Of a stretch of DNA of 33,180 bases, positions 26,469 through 33,180 are shown one piece after another (position 1 is the first letter of the stretch; the number at the start of each line of letters is the position of its first letter). A program made the translations under genes and the position numbers. The notes under the pieces are model-generated. The model was not told the DNA's origin and made no database searches. It saw nothing but the letters and a program-made list of their open reading frames with translations. This stretch comes from a virus, in IMG/VR virus record IMGVR_UViG_3300044987_001824, positions 1 to 33,180 of that record, one strand, 5' to 3'.

Positions 26469-27248
26469 ATGAATGAAGAAATTGTAGACCAGATCTATAA
26501 CGTATTAGTTGAACGCTTTAATATTGATGAAGTATTTTTACCTAAATTTGGAAAAAGCAGGCTTAAAGAGATAACTTGGAGACAGTTCATTAAAGCTGCT
26601 TTAGAATTAGATGCAGCCGAGCTTTATAAATATTGTGGGTACTCAAACCTTTTCAGTTTTAGTACAGGCCTAAAAAGAAAGCACTTAGGTATTTTTCAAG
26701 ATAAGAATGGCACTCAGTGGTGTAATTATTTACTATTACTTATAAATAGGAAGAGCTGCCCTACGTGTAGTAGTATAAAAGATATTACAACAGGCTTTGG
26801 TAGAAATATAAACCAGTCTGGAGGTATACGTTCAGAATGCAAAGCCTGCGAGAAGGATTATAGAGACCTTAATAGAGAGCATCGATACATGCTAAGAAGT
26901 GACAGATACCAGCAAAATAAAGAACATGAGTTAAAACAGGGTGCTATTTATAGAGCAGCTAATAAAGAGTCCATTTCCCTACGTAGAAATAGGTACTATA
27001 TAGCGCATAAGCCAGAAGCATTTGCTAGGGCAGCAAAGCGTAGAGCAGATAAACTGAGGGCCACCCCAAATTGGGTAGATTTAGAAAAAGTTAAGCAAAT
27101 ATATCGAGATCGTCCTGATGGATATCATGTAGATCATATAGTTCCATTACACCATCCACTGGTATGTGGGTTGCACTGTGAATTTAATCTACAACATCTA
27201 CCTGCTAGTGAAAATCTTAGCAAAAGTAATAAATTTGAAGTAGGATAG
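26469..27248 (+). CDS. free-standing HNH homing endonuclease B
   Basis: A 259-residue paralogue of the protein at 23853: similar N-terminal domain (VDQIYNVLVERFNIDEVF), zinc pairs CPTC and CKAC, Tyr/Arg-rich linker, and the HNH core YHVDHIVPLHHPLVCGLHCE then FNLQHLPASENLSKSNKFEV. It lies between the small HNH gene and the portal gene. AAAAAGGAGAC precedes the ATG. The two genes and their leaders were probably mobilised together as units. Confidence 0.85.
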   Translation: MNEEIVDQIYNVLVERFNIDEVFLPKFGKSRLKEITWRQFIKAALELDAAELYKYCGYSNLFSFSTGLKRKHLGIFQDKNGTQWCNYLLLLINRKSCPTCSSIKDITTGFGRNINQSGGIRSECKACEKDYRDLNREHRYMLRSDRYQQNKEHELKQGAIYRAANKESISLRRNRYYIAHKPEAFARAAKRRADKLRATPNWVDLEKVKQIYRDRPDGYHVDHIVPLHHPLVCGLHCEFNLQHLPASENLSKSNKFEVG

Positions 27249-27250
27249 AT

Positions 27251-28441
27251 ATGAATATTGTAGATAAAGTAAAAGGTTATATCAGTTCAAAATTTAACCC
27301 CGCGCAGGCCGAGATCGCTAGAAATGAAGGAGATATACCTCCTGATAATACTATCTCTTTCGAACAAGCTTATGATAGGCTAACTTCTGTTAGGCGTGCA
27401 GTTGATATGATTGTCAATGGTGCATCTAGTTTTGATGTAGATGTTAAAGACAAAATTAATGGTTTAGTAACACCAACAGTTGGTACTAGAAAATCCAAAG
27501 TAGAAAATCTACTTAACTTCCAACCCAATCCTTACATTGATACTAGTAAATTTCGTAGGCTGATTTATATCGACCTAGTACTTACAGGTAATGCCTTTAT
27601 ATACTATGATGGTATATATTTATATAACTTACCATCTAGTCAAGTAGAAATATTAACAGATCCTTTAATTTATGTAAAGGGTTATAAGTATAACGGTGTA
27701 GTAGACTTCAAAGCAAGCGAAGTGTTACATATCTCAGACAATTCTAGTACTAGTATCTATAGAGGAACTTCTAGAATGAAGTCAACTTCAGATACTCTAA
27801 CAGTACGTAGTGACATGACGGCATTCCAAGGTAACTTCTTCAAGAATGGGGCAGTACCTGGGTTAGTTATTAAATCTCCTAATGTACTTGGTGATAAAAT
27901 CAAAGCTCGTATGATAGAGTCTTGGCAGTCTCAGTATTCCCCAACTAAGGGTGGCAAAAGACCCCTAATTTTAGATGGTGGACTAGATTTAGATAAGATT
28001 ACAGATGTTAACTTCCGAGAGCTAGACTTTAAAGATTCAATAACTTCTAAAGACCTAGAAATTCTAGTAGCTTTAGGGGTTCCAGAAGTTCTAATAAGCT
28101 CTGGTAATAATGCAAATATCACCCCAAATCTCAGACTCTTTTATATGGAAACAGTTCTACCACTTGTTAGAATGGTAAATGCTGGTTTTGAAAGATTCTT
28201 TGGTTATGACCTAGAGCCAGAAGCTTCTAAAGTTTCAGCAATCCAGCCAGATTTAAAAGATGAAGCTATGTATCATAGCACACTTGTAAATGGCGGAGTA
28301 ATTAGTCCAAATGAAGCTAGAGAAACCTTAAGATACGACCCCAAACCGGGGCATGATGACCTACGAGTACCTGCAAATATTGCTGGTAGCGCAGCAGGTG
28401 AGCCGGGTGGAGGAGCCCCTAAAAAAGATGCAGATAAATAA
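27251..28441 (+). CDS. HK97-type portal protein
   Basis: A 396-residue portal-family protein: early RRAVDMIVNGASSF, LIYIDLVLTGNAFIYYDG, VLHISDNSSTSIYRGTS, the FFKNGAVPGLVIKSP segment, GLDLDKI..., LVALGVPEVLI, and an acidic, Gly/Pro-rich C-terminus. It forms the dodecameric ring at the head vertex through which terminase pumps DNA. It begins 2 bases after the HNH stop and overlaps the capsid gene by 14 bases. One ACCCCAAAT copy lies at 28121-28129. Confidence 0.92.
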   Translation: MNIVDKVKGYISSKFNPAQAEIARNEGDIPPDNTISFEQAYDRLTSVRRAVDMIVNGASSFDVDVKDKINGLVTPTVGTRKSKVENLLNFQPNPYIDTSKFRRLIYIDLVLTGNAFIYYDGIYLYNLPSSQVEILTDPLIYVKGYKYNGVVDFKASEVLHISDNSSTSIYRGTSRMKSTSDTLTVRSDMTAFQGNFFKNGAVPGLVIKSPNVLGDKIKARMIESWQSQYSPTKGGKRPLILDGGLDLDKITDVNFRELDFKDSITSKDLEILVALGVPEVLISSGNNANITPNLRLFYMETVLPLVRMVNAGFERFFGYDLEPEASKVSAIQPDLKDEAMYHSTLVNGGVISPNEARETLRYDPKPGHDDLRVPANIAGSAAGEPGGGAPKKDADK

Positions 28442-30266
28442 GAAATTTGAGCTTATCTCTGGTTTCTCAGTTGAGAAGGCTGGAGAGTCAGATGAACTTC
28501 GTATTGTTGGTTATGCCAACACTACTACAAAAGATAGAGTTGGTGATGTTGTAGCAATGGAAGCGTGGACTAAGGGTGGTATTGATAACTACAAACTAAA
28601 TCCAATTATCCTAGCATTTCATAACCACTCTAGACCAATTGGTGTAGCAGAGTCATTATCCATTGACGACAAGGGTCTAAAGATTACTGCTAGAATCAGC
28701 AAAGCCGCTGGAGAAATTTACCAGCTAGTACAAGAAGGAATCCTTAAAGCTTTTAGCATTGGATTCCTAGTTAAGGATGCAGATTACGATAGTGCTACCG
28801 ATATTTTCGTAATTAAAGATCTAGAACTACTTGAAGTTAGTGTAGTTTCTGTTCCGGCAAATCAGGATAGTCTATTCTCAGTCTCTAAAGGCTTTGATAG
28901 TGAAGCTGATTACTTAGAATTTAAAAAATCATTTAACCCACCAGAGGAAAACCTAGAAGAAATTGCTAAAGAGCAAGAGACTCAGGAACTCCCCGAAGTA
29001 GAAACACAAAAGGAAGAAGAAATTATGGATAAAGACGAACTACAAAAGATGATTGCAGAAGCTACCGCAGCCGCTGTAACCAAAGGTATTGAAGTTGGAC
29101 AGTCAGGTGCTGAGAAGCTACTAGCTGATGCAGAAAAACGCATTAAAGATGCAGAAGCTGCTGGTGCAACTAACCTAAAAGCTGTTGAAGACCTACGCGC
29201 TGCCCTAGCAGAGAAGGCAAGCGAAATCGAAGCTCTACAAAAGAGCAAGATGCAATTTGATGAAAAAGCAACTGGTGACAAAATCAGCTATGCTGAAAAA
29301 GAAGCTGCTGTACTTATGGCTAAGGCTACTAATAAAGGTATCACCGAAACCTCCATTTTCCGTGACCTAGTACAAAAGTTCGGTGCTCATATTCCTAGTG
29401 CAACTTGGGAACTTGAAGTTTCTACTAATATGCAAGACGAAATTCGTCGTGCTCTAATTGTTGATCCTATCTTCAATAAGAATATTAGCATGAATAACCC
29501 CGTTATGCGTCTACCAGTCAACCCTGAAGCAGGGTATGCTAACTGGGTACTAGAAGCTGGCTATAAGGCTGCTACATCTAGTGGTACTGCTCAGAACCAC
29601 GTTGTAAAAGAAATCAACCTAACTGCTTATAAACTAGCAACCAAGGAATTCCTAGGTACTGAAGAAGAAGACGATAGCATTATTCCTCTACTACCTATCA
29701 TCCGTGACGCTATTGTTCGCAGAACTGCAAAAGCATGGGATCTAGCTCTACTACGTGGTGCTGGTGCTGGTGCTGACCCCATTAAAGGTATTATCACAAC
29801 CGCTGCTGGTGGTGACATTATCTCTGGTGGTGCTGGTCTAGCTAAAGCCACTATCCAGAAGATGATTGATATGCGTCGTGCCCTAGGTACCCGCGGTCTT
29901 AATCCTTCAGAACTAGTTTTCGTTGTTTCTAATGATGTTTACTACGATCTACTAGACGATACCTCTTTCCAAACTATGGATAAGGTTGGTACTCGTGCTA
30001 CCCTACTAACTGGTCAAGTTGGTTCTATTGCTAATGTTCCAGTTGTACTAAGTGGTGAATTTGAAGCTAAGGCTGCCACCAAGATTGGTGCTGTTCTAGT
30101 TAATCAAAATAACTTCCTAGTTGGTCGTTACAAAGGACTACGTGTTGAGTCTGATTATTCTGTAGAAAATCAACAACGTCTAATCGTTGCTTCACAGCGT
30201 CTAGGATTCCAACAAATCTCTAGCGTTGAAGGTAACGGTGTTTCAGTATTCCGTTGGACAGCCTAA
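28428..30266 (+). CDS. fused prohead protease, scaffold and major capsid protein
   Basis: A 612-residue polyprotein. Residues 1 to about 165 are an HK97-type prohead serine protease: GYANTTTKDRVGDVV, AFHNH (H65/H67), AFSIGF (S110), LELLEVSVVSVPAN. Residues ~170-285 are acidic, Ala/Lys/Glu-rich and probably act as the scaffold (delta) region. The rest is an HK97-fold capsid protein (MQDEIRRALIVDPIF..., NPVMRLPVNPEAGYANWV, RTAKAWDLALLRGAG, NPSELVFVVSNDVYYDLLDD). An in-frame ATG at 29025 (M200) with AAGGAAGAAG upstream may also give capsid protein without protease. Start at 28428 has GGAGGAG about 12 bases upstream. Confidence 0.92.
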   Translation: MQINKKFELISGFSVEKAGESDELRIVGYANTTTKDRVGDVVAMEAWTKGGIDNYKLNPIILAFHNHSRPIGVAESLSIDDKGLKITARISKAAGEIYQLVQEGILKAFSIGFLVKDADYDSATDIFVIKDLELLEVSVVSVPANQDSLFSVSKGFDSEADYLEFKKSFNPPEENLEEIAKEQETQELPEVETQKEEEIMDKDELQKMIAEATAAAVTKGIEVGQSGAEKLLADAEKRIKDAEAAGATNLKAVEDLRAALAEKASEIEALQKSKMQFDEKATGDKISYAEKEAAVLMAKATNKGITETSIFRDLVQKFGAHIPSATWELEVSTNMQDEIRRALIVDPIFNKNISMNNPVMRLPVNPEAGYANWVLEAGYKAATSSGTAQNHVVKEINLTAYKLATKEFLGTEEEDDSIIPLLPIIRDAIVRRTAKAWDLALLRGAGAGADPIKGIITTAAGGDIISGGAGLAKATIQKMIDMRRALGTRGLNPSELVFVVSNDVYYDLLDDTSFQTMDKVGTRATLLTGQVGSIANVPVVLSGEFEAKAATKIGAVLVNQNNFLVGRYKGLRVESDYSVENQQRLIVASQRLGFQQISSVEGNGVSVFRWTA

Positions 30267-30285
30267 TCTTTAGGTAATTATATAG

Positions 30286-30308
30286 ATGGGGGCTTCGGCC
30301 CCCATTTT
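30286..30308 (+). terminator. intrinsic terminator after the capsid gene
   Basis: ATGGGGGC, loop TTCG, GCCCCCAT (30286-30305), then TTTT; a very stable tetraloop hairpin. Confidence 0.9.
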
Positions 30309-30339
30309 GCTATATATTACGCGTAGTATATAGCAAAAT
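30304..30339. other. 36-bp near-perfect palindrome
   Basis: ATTTTGCTATATA (30304-30316) is the exact reverse complement of 30327-30339; the centre TACGCGTA (30318-30325) is also palindromic, and only 30317/30326 (T/G) mismatch. It overlaps the T run of the terminator and precedes the next gene by 21 bases. Likely a dimeric-protein operator, or a second hairpin. Confidence 0.7.
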
Positions 30340-30360
30340 AAACAAGCAATAAGGATACCT

Positions 30361-30801
30361 ATGGTAGATACTGAAGACACCGATTTAAAAAAGGATATGT
30401 TAGATGCTTTAGCTACTATTCAAGATCCTGGGCAACGTATAGTTTTAATGTTACTTATGAGAAGTATGGATAATATATCACATAAATTAGATAAGGTACT
30501 ATCTGATGAAGCTAAAATTAAACATATAGTACTTAATGGGCATTCGGATGCTCATGATGCTCACCATAAGTGGGTAGATGAGCAAATAGCTAAAAAAGTA
30601 GAGCACACAGAATCATTAGATTTTATTAAAGCTAGAAGAAATAATGGTGGACTCTGTGAGTTCGCAAAAAGAAAAGTAGAAGAAGAAAAAGCACTTAATG
30701 CTAGTAAAAGAAAAATAAGTGAAGGTATTGTAGAAAAAATACTAGTAGCTGTTTTAATGTTCGTAGCAGGTGTTTGGGCTTCTATACATTTACCATTATG
30801 A
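30361..30801 (+). CDS. C-terminally membrane-anchored hypothetical protein
   Basis: A 146-residue protein: helical, charged N-terminal two thirds (including HSDAHDAHHKW) and one C-terminal transmembrane helix (ILVAVLMFVAGVWASIHLPL). This tail-anchored design resembles small phage membrane proteins of lysis modules such as XhlA-type proteins, but the sequence does not settle it. AAGGATACC precedes the ATG. It couples by ATGA to the next gene. Confidence 0.65.
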   Translation: MVDTEDTDLKKDMLDALATIQDPGQRIVLMLLMRSMDNISHKLDKVLSDEAKIKHIVLNGHSDAHDAHHKWVDEQIAKKVEHTESLDFIKARRNNGGLCEFAKRKVEEEKALNASKRKISEGIVEKILVAVLMFVAGVWASIHLPL

Positions 30802-31160
30802 AAAAAAGTAATTGCCACCTAACTGCTTGGAGTAAATTCCGCCTAGAGGTAGCTAGTTCTCTATCTGTACAATACTCTAAAAATAGTAAAATACATACTT
30901 TTTTAAAAAAGTACCCTAAAGTTAAATTAATATTAATGCCAATAGTTGTAACAGGTATATTATTACAGTGGGTAGCCTGGACTTTAGTACAACTAGGCGA
31001 AATTTTAAGAACTGGTAGGTGGTACCACGTTACCTGGAGAGAAGGGGATACTCACAAAGAGTTTGTCCCTTTAGATAAGCCAGCAGCTAAATGGTTTCCA
31101 CCACTTTTGTTTGAAGGTAAAGAGCAGGAGGTGCCTAATGAAGATAGTATTAAGACCTAG
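30798..31160 (+). CDS. hypothetical protein with one transmembrane helix
   Basis: A 120-residue basic protein with a hydrophobic segment (LILMPIVVTGILLQWVAWTL, about residues 45-64). The ATG at 30798 gives an ATGA overlap. Together with its neighbours it may belong to a membrane or lysis-associated set. No family recognised. Confidence 0.6.
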   Translation: MKKSNCHLTAWSKFRLEVASSLSVQYSKNSKIHTFLKKYPKVKLILMPIVVTGILLQWVAWTLVQLGEILRTGRWYHVTWREGDTHKEFVPLDKPAAKWFPPLLFEGKEQEVPNEDSIKT

Positions 31161-31383
31161 TATTTTTGTTAGAGGTATTGATGCCATAAGTCAGCTTCTA
31201 AACGTATTTTTATTTAATGGTAACGCCAATGACTCTGTCAGTGGTAGGGCATTTAAAGAATCATGGAAACTGGAAAAAGTTATTAATTTTATATTTTTCT
31301 GGGAACCAGAACATTGTAAACTGGCATATTATACTGATTTGGCACGAGCTAAAACTATGATATATGAGGAAGAAAATAAATGA
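31138..31383 (+). CDS. conserved small phage protein (FNGNA.DS.S.RA...FFW pattern)
   Basis: An 81-residue protein with a pattern I recognise from many phages near structural or lysis genes: a hydrophobic start, LLNVFLFNGNANDSVSGRAF, then a helix and INFIFFWEPEHCKLAY. No function is established for the family as far as I know. AGGAGGTG lies upstream of the ATG at 31138. Overlaps the previous gene by 23 bases. Confidence 0.7.
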   Translation: MKIVLRPSIFVRGIDAISQLLNVFLFNGNANDSVSGRAFKESWKLEKVINFIFFWEPEHCKLAYYTDLARAKTMIYEEENK

Positions 31384-31604
31384 AAGTAGAAATTCTAGAA
31401 ACTAAACTAAGTAGCCACGGATTTTATGCAGAAGCTGGAGATAGACTAACAGTTGCTGACGTAGTAGGAACAGTTTGGTGCCAAAATGGTTGGGCTATTG
31501 ATCTCTCTGGTCAAGTTAACTCAGCAGAAAAAGTTGTAGGTGATACTACGATTAATCCAATTGATATGTCTATAACAGTTCTAGGAGAATCAGCTAATGG
31601 CTAA
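31380..31604 (+). CDS. 74-residue hypothetical, probably structural-module protein
   Basis: Beta-rich protein (MKVEILETKLSSHGFYAEAG, ... VVGTVWCQNGWAID) that starts at an ATGA overlap and overlaps the next gene by 8 bases. Position after the capsid genes suggests a head or connector accessory protein. No family recognised. Confidence 0.6.
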   Translation: MKVEILETKLSSHGFYAEAGDRLTVADVVGTVWCQNGWAIDLSGQVNSAEKVVGDTTINPIDMSITVLGESANG

Positions 31605-31965
31605 ATATCTACACCCAACCGCAGTACTAGACGGACTTCTAGACAAAATCGCTACTGGCACTATTATGACAGTATGTTCCGCTCAACCAACTACTCGCAC
31701 AGAAGCAGTCACAACTTATGCTCTAGCAGACGTAGTAATGGCTGGCGGTGACTTTACTAAAGCTAATGGGGATACTAATGGCCGTAAGGTTACTGTAGCA
31801 CAAAAATCAGCAGTACCTATTGATGCTAGTGGAACGGCTACACACGTAGCAATATGTGATGGTACTAATGTACTGCTAGTCACTACTTGTACTTCTCAGG
31901 CTCTTACTAGTGGTGGAACAGTAACAATTCCTACCTTTAAATGTGAAACTAGTGATCCTACTTAA
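31597..31965 (+). CDS. phage virion-associated protein, decoration-like
   Basis: A 122-residue, Thr/Ala/Gly-rich beta protein: HPTAVLDGLLDKIATGTIMTVCSAQPTTRTEA... followed by TATHVAICDGTNVLLVTTCT and alternating small residues. Many phages carry this type of protein next to capsid or tail-fibre genes. It is the last gene with the AT-rich, CTAG-rich composition. Confidence 0.65.
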   Translation: MAKYLHPTAVLDGLLDKIATGTIMTVCSAQPTTRTEAVTTYALADVVMAGGDFTKANGDTNGRKVTVAQKSAVPIDASGTATHVAICDGTNVLLVTTCTSQALTSGGTVTIPTFKCETSDPT

Positions 31966-31984
31966 TTTATTATAAGGACTTTTT

Positions 31985-32425
31985 ATGACCTACTATTTTG
32001 ATAATTGGGGATGGTTAACCACCGAGGTTCTTCCGGGACGTAGCACTGACGTTGCGCCACCGGAAGGCTTGCCGGAAGGCCAGCAGGCGAACTGGACAGG
32101 TCACGCATGGAAGGTGCTGAACTACTCTGCGCCACCTGTGTACACACCACCAGAACCCGAAGTTGTTGAAGTCAGCAAGGTCGCTTGGCGTCGGCGTTTC
32201 ACCGCGATCGAACAGGATGCGATTGATGCGTTCAATGAGGGTGGTTACTTGACACATCCAGCGCTTGACGAGGCCACTAAAGGTGCAATTCGTCGGGGCT
32301 TGGTGTTGTATTCGGTGACGATCAATATCAACCCGCTCGACCCTGACACGCAAGCCTTACTTGGCATGTATGAAGCGCTCGGTCTGTTGGCTCCCGGTCG
32401 TGCCGCTGAAATCGGGGTGGCGTAA
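31985..32425 (+). CDS. tail-fibre-region protein of foreign composition
   Basis: A 146-residue protein with a proline-rich linker (SAPPVYTPPEPEVVEVSKVA) and a C-terminal helical domain (FTAIEQDAIDAFNEGGYLTH ... LGLLAPGRAAEIGVA). Its N-terminus (YYFDNWGWLTTEVLPGR) and build resemble fibre-associated or chaperone-type phage proteins. Its DNA is clearly GC-richer than that upstream, and CTAG is absent. AAGGAC precedes the ATG. The next gene starts at TAATG. Confidence 0.6.
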   Translation: MTYYFDNWGWLTTEVLPGRSTDVAPPEGLPEGQQANWTGHAWKVLNYSAPPVYTPPEPEVVEVSKVAWRRRFTAIEQDAIDAFNEGGYLTHPALDEATKGAIRRGLVLYSVTININPLDPDTQALLGMYEALGLLAPGRAAEIGVA

Positions 32426-33180
32426 TGCCTTCCTGGCGTTACATTGGCCAGAACCTGTCCACCGCTGTGGCGTCAGGTGATTTGACGCTTGGTTATCCAA
32501 CCAAGGATGACGTTCGGACTAACGCGCTGTACGCAGTCACTTACTCATCTGCTGACGATCTCTTCGTTGCGGTAGGCAACGCAGGAACCGTCATCACTTC
32601 TCCCGATGGAACGACATGGACAACTCGAACAAGCGGTACGGCTAGCGCACTACGCGCAGCCACTTACTCTTCTACTGATGACCTGTTCGTCGCTGTAGGT
32701 GCATCAGGCACTGTTATTACTTCGCCCGACGGTACGACATGGACAACTCGAACAAGCGGTACGACTAACGTGCTACGCGCAATCACTTACTCATCAACTC
32801 TCTTCGTTGCGGTAGGCGACACAGGTACTGTTATTACTTCACCTGATGGTACGACATGGACAACTAGAACAAGCGGTACGGTTAACATGCTGCTCGCAGT
32901 CACTTACTCATCAACAGACGACCTCTTCGTCGCTGTGGGTGACGTAAGTACCATCCTAACCTCGCCCGATGGTACGACATGGACAACTCGAACAAGCGGT
33001 ACGACTGATAATCTGCACGGAGTCACTTACTCTTCAGCTGACGATCTCTTCGCCGCTGTAGGTGCATCAGGCACTGTTATTACTTCGCCCGACGGTACGA
33101 CATGGACAACTCGAACAAGCGGTACGACTAACGTGCTACGCGCAATCACTTACTCATCAACTCTCTTCGTTGCGGTAGGC
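32425..33180 (+). CDS. repeat-containing tail fibre / beta-propeller-like protein (partial)
   Basis: Starts at 32425 (TAATG overlap) and runs off the window. After MPSWRYIGQNLSTAVASGDL a repeat of about 39-42 residues begins: NxLxAVTYSS(xDD)LFVAVGxxGTVIT then SPDGTTWTTRTSGT. Six units have started by the window end. The SPDG.TW signature is typical of BNR / Asp-box-type beta-propeller blades, found in fibre and surface-binding proteins. The domain would probably bind host surface polymers or display a receptor-binding tip. Total length and C-terminus are not visible. Confidence 0.78.
   Translation, partial: MPSWRYIGQNLSTAVASGDLTLGYPTKDDVRTNALYAVTYSSADDLFVAVGNAGTVITSPDGTTWTTRTSGTASALRAATYSSTDDLFVAVGASGTVITSPDGTTWTTRTSGTTNVLRAITYSSTLFVAVGDTGTVITSPDGTTWTTRTSGTVNMLLAVTYSSTDDLFVAVGDVSTILTSPDGTTWTTRTSGTTDNLHGVTYSSADDLFAAVGASGTVITSPDGTTWTTRTSGTTNVLRAITYSSTLFVAVG
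32691..33180 (+). repeat. identical 127-base duplicate within the fibre repeats
   Basis: 32691-32817 and 33054-33180 are identical as far as the window shows (period 363 bases, three repeat units). Other units differ at many third positions, so this copy is recent. Both copies carry the shortened unit STLFVAVG, which lacks the usual DD insert. Confidence 0.85.

Noticed and set aside
1-33180. tRNA genes and CRISPR arrays
   Set aside because: No cloverleaf with a T-loop GTTCRA in the right context was seen, and no regularly spaced repeat-spacer structure. The TAAGTC repeats are irregularly spaced and have no unique spacers of constant length.
32425-33180. Diversity-generating retroelement target
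   Set aside because: The fibre repeats vary by ordinary third-position changes and indels, not adenine-specific changes, and no reverse transcriptase or template repeat is in the window.

Overview
The window is part of the genome of a tailed double-stranded DNA phage (Caudoviricetes). The evidence is a contiguous packaging and head module (small and large terminase, HK97-type portal, a fused prohead protease and major capsid protein, then tail-type genes). It also has dense, mostly same-strand small genes joined by ATGA, TAATG or 8-base overlaps, and typical accessory phage enzymes (ThyX, PhoH, two RNA ligases, HNH endonucleases). The core DNA is AT-rich by eye. Promoters look like bacterial sigma70 promoters, so transcription probably uses host RNA polymerase. 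The host cannot be read from the sequence with confidence. No phage polymerase, helicase, integrase or tRNA gene is in the window.

Layout. (1) 1-1733, leftward: a partial DUF1289-like gene, a DUF5664-type dATP/dGTP diphosphohydrolase-like gene, a metallophosphoesterase and a small gene, read from a promoter at 1705-1733. (2) 1792-16654, rightward: an Rnl2-type RNA ligase, a SprT-like protein, a separate roughly 360-nt structured RNA unit (4693-5090), PhoH, a NAD-metabolism cluster (PRPP-synthetase-like, macro domain, NAMPT-like), ThyX, a lipoprotein, a P-loop kinase, an Rnl1-type RNA ligase and many small unknown genes. Three of its operon boundaries are composite: a terminator hairpin whose 3' arm carries the -35 box of the next promoter. 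(3) 16657-17594: a non-coding hub with six copies of a 9-bp motif (ACCCCAAAT/ATTTGGGGT), GGCGCA repeats, a parS-like palindrome and a dispersed repeat family. (4) 17557-22905: a leftward accessory island of short operons (DnaQ-like exonuclease, HAD phosphatase, second SprT-like protein, second copy of an HTH-like family, membrane protein, small unknowns). It has its own promoter types and sparse CTAG. (5) 23024-31965, rightward: terminase, portal and capsid genes interrupted by three HNH genes, then a small-gene and decoration module. (6) 31985-33180: a GC-richer tail-fibre region with tandem beta-propeller-like repeats, running off the window.

How the genes may work together. The PRPP-synthetase-like and NAMPT-like proteins, with a macro domain between them and no NMN adenylyltransferase visible, fit a phage NAD+ rebuilding pathway of the NARP1 type, used against NAD+-depleting immunity. 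The kinase, HAD phosphatase and Rnl1-type ligase could form a dispersed version of the T4 Pnkp/Rnl1 tRNA-repair system. ThyX and the dNTP hydrolase adjust nucleotide pools.

The most unusual signals are non-coding: the 9-bp motif found 17 times, which tends to switch orientation around the hub; the parS-like site; the 4.7-5.1 kb RNA; and two HNH leaders that keep one fold with compensating base changes. All counts and pairings were made by eye from the sequence; no searches or folding programs were run.
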